A stretch of 64,000 nt of DNA from assembly GCF_001625195.1 (NCBI RefSeq), contig NC_054390.1:6297222-6361221 (forward strand), read 5' to 3'. The position numbers and the translations under genes are program-made. This stretch comes from Drechmeria coniospora (taxonomy: Eukaryota; Ascomycota; Sordariomycetes; Hypocreales; Ophiocordycipitaceae). The notes below the pieces were generated by a model. The model did not search any database, was not told the DNA's origin, and saw only the letters and a program-made list of their open reading frames with translations. Shown here piece by piece: positions 46,413 through 56,172 of this stretch; position 1 is the stretch's first letter, and each line of letters begins with the position of its first letter.

Positions 46413-46640
46413 TGCGCATGCACCTACTATATGTGACGAAGCATCTACTGTATGTGAGCATGCACACCTCTCTCAGTACCTTTACTGCTGTATGTGATCA
46501 TGCACCTACTGTACTTATGTAAGCATGCACCTACTGTAAATGAGCATGCACCTACTGCAAGTATAGTCTGCAAGTGAACACGCACCGACAACTACATGTG
46601 AGCACGCACCGACAACTACAGTGAACACGCACCTACACGT
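46413..46640. repeat. Minisatellite of GCATGCACCTACTGTA-type units
   Basis: Units of about 20-27 bp recur with the core GCATGCACCTACTGTA and drift into GAACACGCACCGACAACTAC toward the right end, where the last units are closest to each other. Confidence 0.8.
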
Positions 46641-47867
46641 AATCGTGTACACCTAGTCACCTACACTTGTGATGCCTTTTCAACAGCGCCAGCACATGTG
46701 CTTTGGTGCGCCGGGAGGCGTGCGTCCCAAGGTGCGAGTGGTCGCATCCGAAGCTCGCACCGCCCGGGCAAGCACATTCGTGGACATGATGGGATGGCAG
46801 CGTACGTGCTCGCCCAGGCGCTGCCGCATGGCCTAGTGTAGGTGCGGCGTTGGTCCATGAACCATGTGACGAGGCCGTCGTTGGTGGCGAGTGCCAGCGC
46901 CGCATCGTCGTGGCCGGTCCGTCGTACGAGCCTGGCATGGCCGCCCGCGCACGCGCCCCCCTCGGCCGCCAATCTCGTCCAATACGGCGTCGCCGCTCCG
47001 CTCGTTGGGCGACGAGCCATCGGCAGCTGGTTCCGTCTCGCTCCCCTCCCTCCCATGTCTCTGCCGTCGGCGCGAGCGGGCAGAGCAAGGTTTGGCGCCT
47101 GCTCATGCCGGTGCAGCGAGCACTGCCCACCCACGGTTGGTGCTGCAGGTGCTGTACCGCCCAGCATGTACAGAGCTCTCCGTACAGCACTTGCTTGCCG
47201 TGTACTTGCTGGTCAGGTTCCGGCGGGCACGAGTACGGTGCTGTACATTGGAGACGCCGCGGAGCACCGCCCAGGCCCAGGTACCGCACGACCGCCGGCA
47301 GGTATCTCGCGGCCACCGGCGAGCGAATGGTACGAGCTCGCCGTGTAGCGCCTCTGCCCTTGCATCCGGGCCGCAGCCACGATGGCGCAAGCATCCAAAG
47401 GGCCAATTTCACCGTGGCCTTGCGGGGCATCGATCGGCCTGTTTGATGAGCTCTTGGCCCGCCAAGCCCAAGGGCGAGCGGTTCGGCTTCGGCGCCGACG
47501 ACGAGGAAGCGGCGGCCGGCGACGACGACGACGACGCATCGCCGCGCGAGGAAGCGAGAGGGTGCCAGAGACTTACGGGAGGCTAGCGATCGGTAGTCGA
47601 GCCGACGCATCCGCCGTTTTGCCCTCGGGGACCTGCATGAACTCGTACGGCGCAGGAGATGACGCTGCTCGTGCCCCGGCTCGCGCTGTACGAGCGGGGA
47701 CGTCTACAGTAGAAGGTACGGAGTAGTAAGTAAGTTAGTACCTAAGTACTAGGTACTGGGTACTTACTTAGGTACTCAAGTACCAACGACTTACCTGTCG
47801 ATGCAGCCAGTACAGTGCCTACCTGTACAAACTGTGGGTGGGCAGGCAAGTACCTAGAGTCACTAGA

Positions 47868-47925
47868 CAAAAGTGACAATTCAATTTTGGTTGCGCTACC
47901 ACAGCAAAGTGAATCGACACTTTTG
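47868..47925. repeat. Short inverted repeat, possible miniature transposon remnant
   Basis: CAAAAGTGACAATTCA at the left pairs with TGAATCGACACTTTTG at the right with two mismatches, and the similarity extends a few bases inward. Read outward the right arm continues GGGTGGCAAAAGTG, reminiscent of Tc1/mariner ends. A hairpin or MITE relic is inference. Confidence 0.5.
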
Positions 47926-48582
47926 CCACCCCACTATTGGTACCTCGTAGTATTGTGGTATTGCACAGCACACCTACAGCTAGCTACTAGGTACTAATTC
48001 TAGCAAGTGCCGCACTTGTAGGTACCTACGCGTGGGTGTACTGTAACTGTACGAGTAAGTATTATAATTACCATATCCAAGTACAACTACATATGCGCTT
48101 GAACAGCTCCTGTATGCTGGCACTGTGTGGTGATTCGTACTGCAGCTACGGAAGGGGGCAGTATTCGCCTCGGCCCGTCCGCCGTCGACGAGGCGAGCCA
48201 TGGACGTCGGTGCTTGTACATGCAGTGGGTGATGGCGGCCGTGGTAGGTGGTGTGCTGTATTAGAGCGGCGAGGCCCATCACCCGGCACGAAATCAACGC
48301 AAATCACTCGCAGTCGCGTCGGTCCATGCCTCGCCAAAGCCATCGGCTGCACGCGCACGAGCAGACGAGCCCGGCGCGCCGCACGATTGGCATTCGCTCG
48401 CATCACTTTGTCGACCCGTCTTCGACGCTTCCATTCCACTTCGGCCGCCTTCCTTGTCCCTTCCCCGCTCGCACAAAGGTGGCGGCAGGACGACGGGCGA
48501 GGCGAGATCGATCAGGGAGAGGCGAGTGGGTTCGACGGAGCGCAGCATCTCCATAATTATGCGTGCACTCCAAGGCCTGCGC

Positions 48583-48608
48583 AAAAAAAAAAAAAAAAAA
48601 AAAAAAAA
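48583..48608. repeat. Homopolymer of 26 A
   Basis: A pure A26 run in otherwise GC-rich DNA. Nothing upstream looks like a processed gene or retroelement, so its origin is unclear. Confidence 0.9.
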
Positions 48609-49953
48609 GAGCGAGAGAGTGAGGGACGACGGTGATCCATGGTTCATCGACGGGGTGCCGTGCACCTGGGTGGTGGCCGTGATGGGAAACGCGAGGGTCG
48701 GAGAAACGCAGGGGAATCCGTCATAGACGCACGCCCCCCCGCTCCACCCGTGTCGGCCAAGCCACTGGGCCGCCAGAGCTCCTCATCCAATCCTTGGCTC
48801 GCCGGGTCCACCCTGATCCGCGCTCCACCCCACCCTGGACGGTACAAGGTACCCGTGCTCGTGCTGGCTCACGACCTCGCCGCCGCGAGATCAACGACTC
48901 TGCACTGGCTCCGCCGCCCTTGCGGACGCCGTGCACGAAATACAGGTGGGCAAGTAAGTACTGTACTGTACATGCACAGTACATGTACAAACAGCAAAGC
49001 ACTTGCAGCGCCGGCGAGTACTTACATGTACAAGTACCTGCTCCTCCCGCCGACGCCCACCCCTTCCTCCCTTGCCCAATCGCTCGTACCCATGCCTCGC
49101 GCTCAAGCCGATCAGTCTCGTCGCCTCTCCTCCTCCTCCCACCTTGCTCCTGCATCTCCCACGACGCCTCGACCTCCCGTCCGGTCCGCGTCCTTGGCCT
49201 CCTCCTCGACCGAACGACGCCCAGCTCGTTGCCGACGCCGACACCGACGCCGACGCCGCCGTGACGCGTTCGAAGCTCGCCGGCCAGCACCTCGACCGAC
49301 CTCGCGTCCCACGCACGGTACGCTGAGGCAGATACGGGGACGAACGAATACGCAATCCCACGCGGCACATTGAGAGCGGACGCCCTGCATTGAACGACCC
49401 ACCGTCATCAAAGGCAGTGCCGACAGCAGCAAGGTACGTCCATCAGACCTGTCTCGAGCCTCTCCCTGCTCTGCCCTGCTCCGCACTACATGTACGCTGT
49501 GCTCTGCACGCACTGCACGCTCCGCTGTGCTCTGCTCTGCTCTGCACGCTCTGCTCCGCTCTGCACTACTTGTACGCTGTGCTCCGCACCGCCAGTGCTC
49601 GCCCCCCCTCGTCCCCCTCTCCGCCATCGTCACCACGCCGAAGCACCCCTATATCAAGCGTCGTGGCAGGCCGTCTGGCCATCCAACCGGCGACACGCAC
49701 ATCACCCCCTACCTCGTCGTCCTTTCTTCTTCTTCTTCTTCGTCTTCGGCTTCGTCGCCGCCATTTCCGCCCGCTTGCCTTGCTCCGCCTCGCTTCCCCG
49801 TCGGCGTGCTGACCATCATTGCACGGCAGGCAGTGCGACGCGAGGAATTTCCGTGACGATTCCTCCACCTCGCACGCGCACGCGGCCCGCCATCATCGCC
49901 CTCGCCGGCCCGCACGCGTCTGCGCGTGAGAATCGCTGCTCGGCTCGGCCACC
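48609..49953. other. Upstream region and leader of the forkhead gene
   Basis: No gene is seen. There is a GTAC patch at about 48950-49040. Between about 49460 and 49600 lie many CTCTG/CTGCT units and a duplicated CGCTGTGCTC segment. The last 350 bases are C/T-rich, with a TTC run near 49727-49745, as in long fungal 5' leaders. Confidence 0.55.
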
Positions 49954-52299
49954 ATGGCTGGCTCGACGCGCTTTCCGGGGCCCAACGAACCCGTGCACAT
50001 CTACCAGGACGACATGTTCGACAGGCAGGCGCCCATGACGAGCCACGCTCCCATGCCGGCCGTCACCAAGCCGGCCCGCCGCCCGCTGAGCGGCGCGAGC
50101 GCCAACGTCGTCCTGAAGCCCCCCTTCGCCTCGGCCGCGAGCTACTCGCCGCACAAGGCCGCCGCCTCGGAGCCGCGCTCGCCCCTCAACCGATCGCCCC
50201 TGCGGTCCTCGCACCCCAACCGCTTCAACGTGCTCGCCATGGCGCCGCCCATGACGGACGGCCCGACGACGGATTCCCTCCAGAAGCGGCCCCAGCTCTC
50301 CAACTTCCGCACCGCCTCGCACCGCGCGCCCCGGGAACCGGCCGCCGGCTACGGCAAGGAGAACGTCCACCCCCACCTCTTCCCGGCCCCCCACGCCGTC
50401 GGCAACCTGTCGGTCGAGGCCTACTATCGCAAGTCGAACGGCAAGCGAGGCCTCATGGACGCGGCGCCCATCAAGGACGCGCGGCCCGCCAAGAAGTCGA
50501 GGCCCGACGAGGCGACGCCGCCGATGACGACGACGACGACGCCGACGCCGACGACGTTCGATTCCTTCCCGCCCATCCACGACGACGGCGGGAAGCCGCC
50601 GCACAGCTACGCCCAGCTCATCGGCATGGCCATCCTCCGCTCGCCCCTGTGCCGCCTCACCCTCGCCCAGATCTACAAGTGGATCAGCGACAACTACTCC
50701 TTCTACAGCCCCAACGACGCCGGCTGGCAGAACAGCATCCGCCACAACCTCAGCCTGCACAAGAACTTCAAGAAGATTGAGCGCCCCAAGGACGACCCCG
50801 GCAAGGGCAACTACTGGACCATCGAGCCCGGCACAGAGTTCCAGTTCTTCAAGGAGAAGCCGACGCGCAAGGCGGCGCCGACGGCCGAGAACCTGCCCGT
50901 CATGTCGACGCGCCTCGAGCCACCTCGGCCGCCGCCGACGACGGCGCCCGCCCAGGAGCCCGCGCTGCCACCGCCGCCGCCGCCGGCCCCCACGGTGCTG
51001 CCGCAAGGGCCGCCACCTTCGTCGCTGCCGCCGCTCCCGACGCCGCGGCCTCCGGCCTCAATGTCCGCCGAGCTCTCGTCCGACGCCACAATCCCCGTCT
51101 CGGACGGCACCGCCGCCGACGAGCTCGCCGAACGGTCCGCCGAGGCCGACCTGCCCCCGGGCTCGTCGCTCTACTCGCCCCTGCCCGTGAACCTGCACTC
51201 GTCGCCGCCCGTCGCCCGCCACGCCGAGCCGCAGGGCGGCACGCCGCCCTCGGACGCGCACCAGTCGGTGTCGTCGGCGCTGCGGTCGCACAAGCGACGC
51301 TTCGCCTCGATGGACGACAGCGGCTACATCTCCTCGCTCGACTCGTCGGTCGTCCGGCCCAACCAGAAGGCGCTCCTGCTCACGTCGGAGGCGGACCGGC
51401 CGCGCATCAAGCGCGGCCGCGCCGAGGAAGAGATTGCCCGCCTGCGCGGCTCCTCGCCCTTTAGCCCGACAAAGTCGCGCTCGCTGTCGACGTACGGGCC
51501 CGTCTCGTCGTCGCCGCTGCGCCAGGCCAACGAGAAGCAGATGCTGCCGCCCCTGACGCCCGTCGTCAAGATGAAGCCGCCGGCGCCGCAGCCGCCGTCG
51601 GCCTCGCCCAACACGAACCTGCGCATCCACCGCGACAAAGTGCGCCACATGCTGCAGTCGCCTCTGCGCCGCGTCACGGGCGTCGGCGGCGAGGAGAGCA
51701 TGCCGTGGAGCCCGGCCTTTCACCTCGACGAGAGCATCTACGTCTTCGACGACCTCGCCGGCCACGGCGGCGGCGAGTTCGACATCTTCCACGACATGAC
51801 GGCCATGGACGACGCCGTCTTCCAGACGGTGAGCTCGGCCGCCATGGGGTCGCCCGTCAAGCGGTCGGCCAAGCGCGCCCGCCTCGACCGCTCCGTCTCG
51901 GCCTCGGCCCTCGGCGCCGCCACGGGCTCGGCCGGCAAGAAGGCGGCGTCGTCGTCGATGCCGCTGCTCAAGGTCACCGAGTCGCCCTCGCGCTTCTTCG
52001 ACACGCCGAGCAAGGCCTTTGAGGGTCTCGGCTCGCCCTCGAAGCTCTTCCAGGACTCGCCCATCCGCAACCTCTCGCCGAGCAAGTTCTCGGGCCTCGA
52101 CATGACGGCCGACGCCGACTGGCCGGGCCTCATGTTCGGCGCCAACGACTTCATGTGCCACGGCGAGACGGGCCCGGCCGACTTTGCCGGCCTCGACATC
52201 TTGCAGGGCTTCGAGAAGATTGGCTCGGGCGCGGCGCCGGCGAAGCAGGCCAAGAACGCCAAGCCGTCGCTCGCCCGAAGCTTCTCCACGAGGTTCTAG
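49954..52299 (+). CDS. Forkhead (winged-helix) transcription factor, Sep1/Hcm1-like
   Basis: A single exon of 781 residues starting in an ideal context (GCCACCATGG). The forkhead domain spans about residues 213-302: KPPHSYAQLIGMAIL, then LAQIYKWISDNYSFY, GWQNSIRHNLSLHKNF (recognition helix) and GKGNYWTIEPG. There is no FHA domain, which argues against the Fkh1/Fkh2 type and for the Sep1/Hcm1 group that drives S-phase and late cell-cycle genes. The N-terminus contains SPLNRSPLRSS, and many other Ser/Thr-Pro sites are spread through the protein, so control by cyclin-dependent kinase is plausible. The C-terminal 480 residues are Pro/Ser-rich and disordered with an acidic end, perhaps an activation region. 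The gene lies right of an 8-kb spacer and is convergent with ATG101. The group assignment is less certain than the domain. Confidence 0.92.
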   Translation: MAGSTRFPGPNEPVHIYQDDMFDRQAPMTSHAPMPAVTKPARRPLSGASANVVLKPPFASAASYSPHKAAASEPRSPLNRSPLRSSHPNRFNVLAMAPPMTDGPTTDSLQKRPQLSNFRTASHRAPREPAAGYGKENVHPHLFPAPHAVGNLSVEAYYRKSNGKRGLMDAAPIKDARPAKKSRPDEATPPMTTTTTPTPTTFDSFPPIHDDGGKPPHSYAQLIGMAILRSPLCRLTLAQIYKWISDNYSFYSPNDAGWQNSIRHNLSLHKNFKKIERPKDDPGKGNYWTIEPGTEFQFFKEKPTRKAAPTAENLPVMSTRLEPPRPPPTTAPAQEPALPPPPPPAPTVLPQGPPPSSLPPLPTPRPPASMSAELSSDATIPVSDGTAADELAERSAEADLPPGSSLYSPLPVNLHSSPPVARHAEPQGGTPPSDAHQSVSSALRSHKRRFASMDDSGYISSLDSSVVRPNQKALLLTSEADRPRIKRGRAEEEIARLRGSSPFSPTKSRSLSTYGPVSSSPLRQANEKQMLPPLTPVVKMKPPAPQPPSASPNTNLRIHRDKVRHMLQSPLRRVTGVGGEESMPWSPAFHLDESIYVFDDLAGHGGGEFDIFHDMTAMDDAVFQTVSSAAMGSPVKRSAKRARLDRSVSASALGAATGSAGKKAASSSMPLLKVTESPSRFFDTPSKAFEGLGSPSKLFQDSPIRNLSPSKFSGLDMTADADWPGLMFGANDFMCHGETGPADFAGLDILQGFEKIGSGAAPAKQAKNAKPSLARSFSTRF

Positions 52300-53159
52300 G
52301 CGCCTCCCTTCCTAACGAAGTGATGATTTTTTGATAAAAGGGCGCATCCCCGCATCGGGACGGCTCGCCCGTGCGGGTCGATGGCTCGTGACGGTAACGA
52401 TTATACGGAGTATGAGTACATATGGGCGCCGGGACGGACGGGGCGACGGCGCGGCCAAGGGACAACGGACAAGGGGCCCGCGGGATGCTGCTATTTTTGC
52501 TCGAACCTTTTTCGTTCGTCGGGGCGCTTGGATGTTTGGCGTCGAGGACGCGACCTGCTTGTCGTGCGACGCAAGGTTGCTTTTGTTTCACCGCAGGGTC
52601 GAGTCGGAAACGGTCTGGAATAGCGTTTAGGGTTATCGCCGTGGGGATTTCGGGTTCGTCGGACGACTCTTTTTTTTCTCTTCGTATCACCGTGCGATTC
52701 CGCCGGCTTGCTCGGAGAGGCACACTACTTATTATCGTCAGTGCAGAGAAGGATTTCACTCTTTTGACATGCAAAGCCCTGAACTGTCTGACATGCGAAG
52801 CTCCGAGATGTTTGACATAAGAGTTGCTTGACACGCAAAGCACGAGTTGCTTGACATGCGAGTTGCTTGACACGCAAAGCACTGAATTGTTGGACATGCC
52901 AACGCCGTGGACTCGGTCCGCTCAAGTGGGAAGCGCGCGCACGTGAGCCGCAGCGAGAAGCGCCCGCTGGTATCGGATGGAAGAGTCGTATCGTATCGCA
53001 TCACACGGCATGGCATTGAACATCTATCTGCGAATGGGGTATCAAGGTCTTCCACGACGCAACGCCAACCGAAACGCCGCGCGGCCCGCGTCAAAACAGG
53101 CCGACGGCTATAAACAAGACGAGGTAGCAGGACGACGGGCGGCGCCGCCGACGAACAAG
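52300..53159. other. Spacer between convergent forkhead gene and ATG101
   Basis: Ordinary 3' flanking DNA with one short-unit repeat (listed separately); no frame or RNA gene is seen. Confidence 0.6.
52763..52900. repeat. Short-unit repeat array, TTGCTTGACA core
   Basis: The core TTGCTTGACAYGC occurs at 52824, 52847 and 52863, with looser copies (TTGACATGCAAAGC, CTGACATGCGAAGC) to the left and TTGGACATGC at the right end. Unit length varies from 16 to 25 bp. Confidence 0.8.
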
Positions 53160-54000
53160 TCAGTAGATGCGCATCCGCGCCGCCCAGCCCGTTTCCTTCT
53201 GGTCGACGCTGATCTTGAAGGGGAAGGGGTTGCCGCCCTGCGTGGTTATCGGCGGGATGTGGTCCTTGTGGGCGTTGGCAAAGGTGACAATCTTCATGGC
53301 CGTGGTGAGGAGGGTTTGCTCCATGGCGCGACGGACCTTGGCGCGTTCTGCATGCGGCCGGCGTACGGTCAGCCGGCGACGAGTTATCGGGGGGGGGGGA
53401 GGGGATGGCGTGCCGCTTTCCGTCCGCGGCTCGGCGACGGTGACCTTGACGGTCCAGCACTCCCAGCAGACCTCCTCGTCGCCGCGGGAGAGCCAGGCCT
53501 TTCGGCGGCGTTTCTCGAAGAATTGGACGGTGACCTGTCCTCGTCCGCCGCCGCCGCCGCCGCCGCTGCTGGCCGAGGGGTTGTTGCGGTCGGCATCGAG
53601 CTCGCGCTCGAGGGCCGAGGCGCGCTGTTCGATCATGGTCTCGAGCTCGTCGTCGTCGACGTAGGGGAGGGTGAGGTCGAGGACATCGCGGGTGCGCGGG
53701 TTGAGGGAGGGGAAGAAGCGGGTGAAGAAGATGGTGTGCAGGATGCCTGGGAGCGGTCAAGGTCAAGTCAGCCCATCCGTCCACACGAGGGCCACGGCCA
53801 GGCGAGAGGGGGAAGATGGCGAGAGAGCGAGAGAATTGGGGAGCGGGAGAGCGAGAGAGGAATTGGGTTACGGGTGCCATTGTCGTCGCCCGACTTGCCT
53901 TTGACGACGTCGCGGACGGAGCGAGGGTCCGCAAAGACGTCGAGTATGAATTCGGGAGGCTCCTGCTGCGGATGGGCCTGCTGCTGATCGATGGAGGGCA

Positions 54001-54035
<35 letters not shown>

Positions 54036-54058
54036 GCTGCCGTGGTCGTCGTAGGCAT
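53160..54058 (-). CDS. ATG101: ATG101, HORMA-domain subunit of the autophagy initiation complex
   Basis: Three exons, 54058-53899, 53746-53414 and 53347-53160, give 226 residues. Family blocks are clear: FADPRSVRDVVKG/ILHTIFF, LDLTLPYVDDDELE, QVTVQFFEKRRRKAW, EEVCWECWTVKVTVAEPRTES and TTAMKIVTFANAHKDHIPP. ATG101 pairs with the HORMA domain of ATG13 and stabilises it within the ATG1 kinase complex. It occurs in most eukaryotes but not in budding yeast. Both introns look non-canonical. Intron 1 (53898-53747, 152 nt) needs a GC donor (AAAG|GCAAGT). Intron 2 (53413-53348, 66 nt) has a poor donor (GCACGC) but a good CTGAC branch and CAG acceptor, an 11-C tract and no stop. If it is not spliced, the protein gains 22 residues. 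The start may instead be the ATG at 54001, after an Ala/Thr repeat. Confidence 0.9.
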
Positions 54059-55189
54059 CGCGCGCCGTTGCCGTTTCGCCGTGACCCCGTGCGGTGAGAG
54101 GGGTGGAAGGGTGAAGGGTGAAGGGGTGGAAGGGTGGATGGAGGTGGAAGGGAAGACGGGGAGCACGAGGAAGACGGGGAGCGCAGGGAGCGCGGGGAGC
54201 CGAGGGAGCGCAGGGAGGGGTCGGTTCCAGGAGACCAAGGTAGCGGCACAGCACAGAGGCTACAGAGGCAAGCAGGCCGCCGTGGGTGCCGAGGGGTAGG
54301 GGAGCCGAGTGCTGCGTCGTGGCTGCGACGGCCGGGCCAGGCCAGGCCAGGTCACTGATCAGGGAGGGAAGCGGGATGATCTGGGAGGCGGCCGGTGCAG
54401 CGCAGCCGCCGCTCGAACGGTTGGTCAGCCTCGCCGACGCCGACGTCAGCGACGACAAGGTTGGAGCGGGTGGGGGGGGGCGAGGTGGGAACGGCACAGC
54501 GCTCGCACCGCGCTGGAGGGGCCTCCACGGGGCTCGAACGGCATCTGTACAGCAGCCAATACAGCGACGTTCTGTCCACGTTGGCACGATCGACGCCCGT
54601 GTACCAGTACATGCCCTGTCCAGTCCGAACAAGCACGGCAACTATTATCGGCGGCCCTCGATGCGCAGTTGGCGTTGCTGGGAACCGACCATGACGGCAC
54701 CATTCTGCCCACCCAACTGGCTGGGTATCACGAAACTTGGTCCCTCGCCGTCAATGGCATGCACCTTTCCTCACCGCAAGCCACGAGGACGGGGACTCGA
54801 CGGAGGATTGCTGGCAGCAGGGACGGGCCTCTGGGTCGGCGGCTGTGTGTAAGTATGCATACAAGTACAGGCATTGCAAGTACAGGTACAAGTACAAGTA
54901 CAGGTACAAGTACAAGAGCGTGATGAATGGATTGAGTTGAGGGGGCTGGCCGGGCGCGTGAAGCTTCCGATTCCAGCGAGCGCCATGGCGACCATCAACC
55001 GCCGTATGGGGGACGCCGGAAGCGACAGCAGGTACATGGATGGGAGCATTATCGCGACTACAGTAGTTGTGCTCCGTACGACGACCAGTAAATCACAGGG
55101 GCACATGTACGTTGGTTGTACCGTATTAACCTAGTACTAGGTAGTAAGTACTGTAGGTGTGCTTGTACATGTACAGTAGGTGTATTACT

Positions 55190-55207
55190 GTACGGAGTAC
55201 TCCGTAC
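55190..55207. repeat. 18-bp perfect palindrome of the GTAC repeat family
   Basis: GTACGGAGTACTCCGTAC reads the same on both strands. It is the mirror arrangement of the palindrome at 9714-9731. Confidence 0.9.
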
Positions 55208-55860
55208 TTGCGTAAGTGTTCTTATTTAGTACGAACGGAGTACTCCGTCGGTGCACTCGTGCAAGTAAGTACTAGGTAATTACTTACCTACCTAGTACCT
55301 ACAGTAGTGCTCCGTACTAAGTACAGTACTTAAGTACTCCGTACAGACGGAGTAATGGTTGAACGCGATCTGTGCTGCGGGGATTTTTCAGCGGGCCCTG
55401 GGAACGGCGGAAGCAAGACCTCTTGTACAAGAACTTACTTGACCGAGTATCAAGTAATACTCCGTACTGCCGACGCACATGTACCCCCACAGGATGGAGT
55501 AATAATACTGTAAAGAGTACGGAGCAACAACTACAGCGCGATTGTAGGTGCACATCACCACTTACAGCGGCTTGGCACAGTACCTCTAACCTACTAGGTC
55601 AAGGTACTTACCTAGTAAGTAGTACGGAGTACTGTAGTAGGGCACCGACACACTGCCGTGAGGATTACACGTACAGCACGTGCGGCACCGCATCTTCACC
55701 AGCCCAGCCTTGCCCCTGTCCAATCAGCGCGCCCGCCTGCTCCCTCGCGGCGATTGGCAGCCGAGGCTCACGAACCGACATGCCTGCCACTGCCTGCACG
55801 ATGGTGATAACGCATGCAATCGTGCCAAAATCGACTCGTACCTGGAATTGTTCGACTCCG

Positions 55861-55969
55861 CCAACCACCAACCACCAACCACCACCACCACCAGGCACAC
55901 CCACCTCCAGGCACCACCTCCTCCAGGCACCACCACCCGACACCACCACCCGACACGACGACGACGACG
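55861..55969. repeat. CCA/CAC-rich short tandem repeats in the PEX3 leader
   Basis: Begins with CCAACCA units, continues with CACCA and a duplicated CTCCAGGCACCACC segment, and ends in a GAC run. Confidence 0.85.
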
Positions 55970-56172
55970 TGCAGCTCGACCCTCCCGCACGGCCAAACGG
56001 ACGGCGCCTCACCGTCTTCCATCGCCGCCGGCTCCTTCGTCTGCCGTCCCTCGATCCGTCCGTCGAGCTCATGGAGCAGCGTCGTCACCGTTGATGACAC
56101 CGCACCCAACCACGGACCCAACGAGGAGCCTGCTTCCCATCCGCCCCTGCCGCGGCGCCGAAGCCGTCCACG

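Larger units (their letters stand above)
41801..48582. other. Gene-poor, repeat-rich spacer downstream of PAN1
   Basis: 6.8 kb with no supported gene on either strand. It contains the 133-bp tandem repeat, a minisatellite near 46.5 kb, an inverted repeat near 47.9 kb and several GTAC-repeat patches (about 42960-43060, 43690-44180, 44730-44760, 45680-45740, 47700-48080), with GTACTCCGTAC at 44011-44021. Longer frames such as 46657-47610 (minus) read as low-complexity Arg/Ala/His sequence and resemble nothing. Confidence 0.55.
54059..56172. other. Divergent spacer between ATG101 and PEX3
   Basis: 2.1 kb. The ATG101 side contains GGAGCGCAGGGA-like short repeats (about 54160-54220). A (GTACAA/GTACAG)n patch lies at 54865-54915. 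About 55130-55650 is dense GTAC-repeat DNA. The PEX3 leader carries the CCA repeat. No gene was seen. Confidence 0.6.

Noticed and set aside
46657..47610. 317-codon minus-strand frame in the large spacer
   Set aside because: Low-complexity Arg/Ala/His/Thr composition, overlapping frames of similar length on both strands, no domain and no splice logic.
48250..48608. A26 run taken as the tail of a retroposed gene or LINE
   Set aside because: The preceding 300 bases show no reverse transcriptase, processed gene or target duplication, so only the homopolymer is reported.
55840..55870. TGTTCGACTCC resembling a tRNA B box
   Set aside because: The flanking bases cannot form the T stem and no A box lies upstream. 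Other TTCGA-containing sites were checked the same way and no tRNA gene was accepted.
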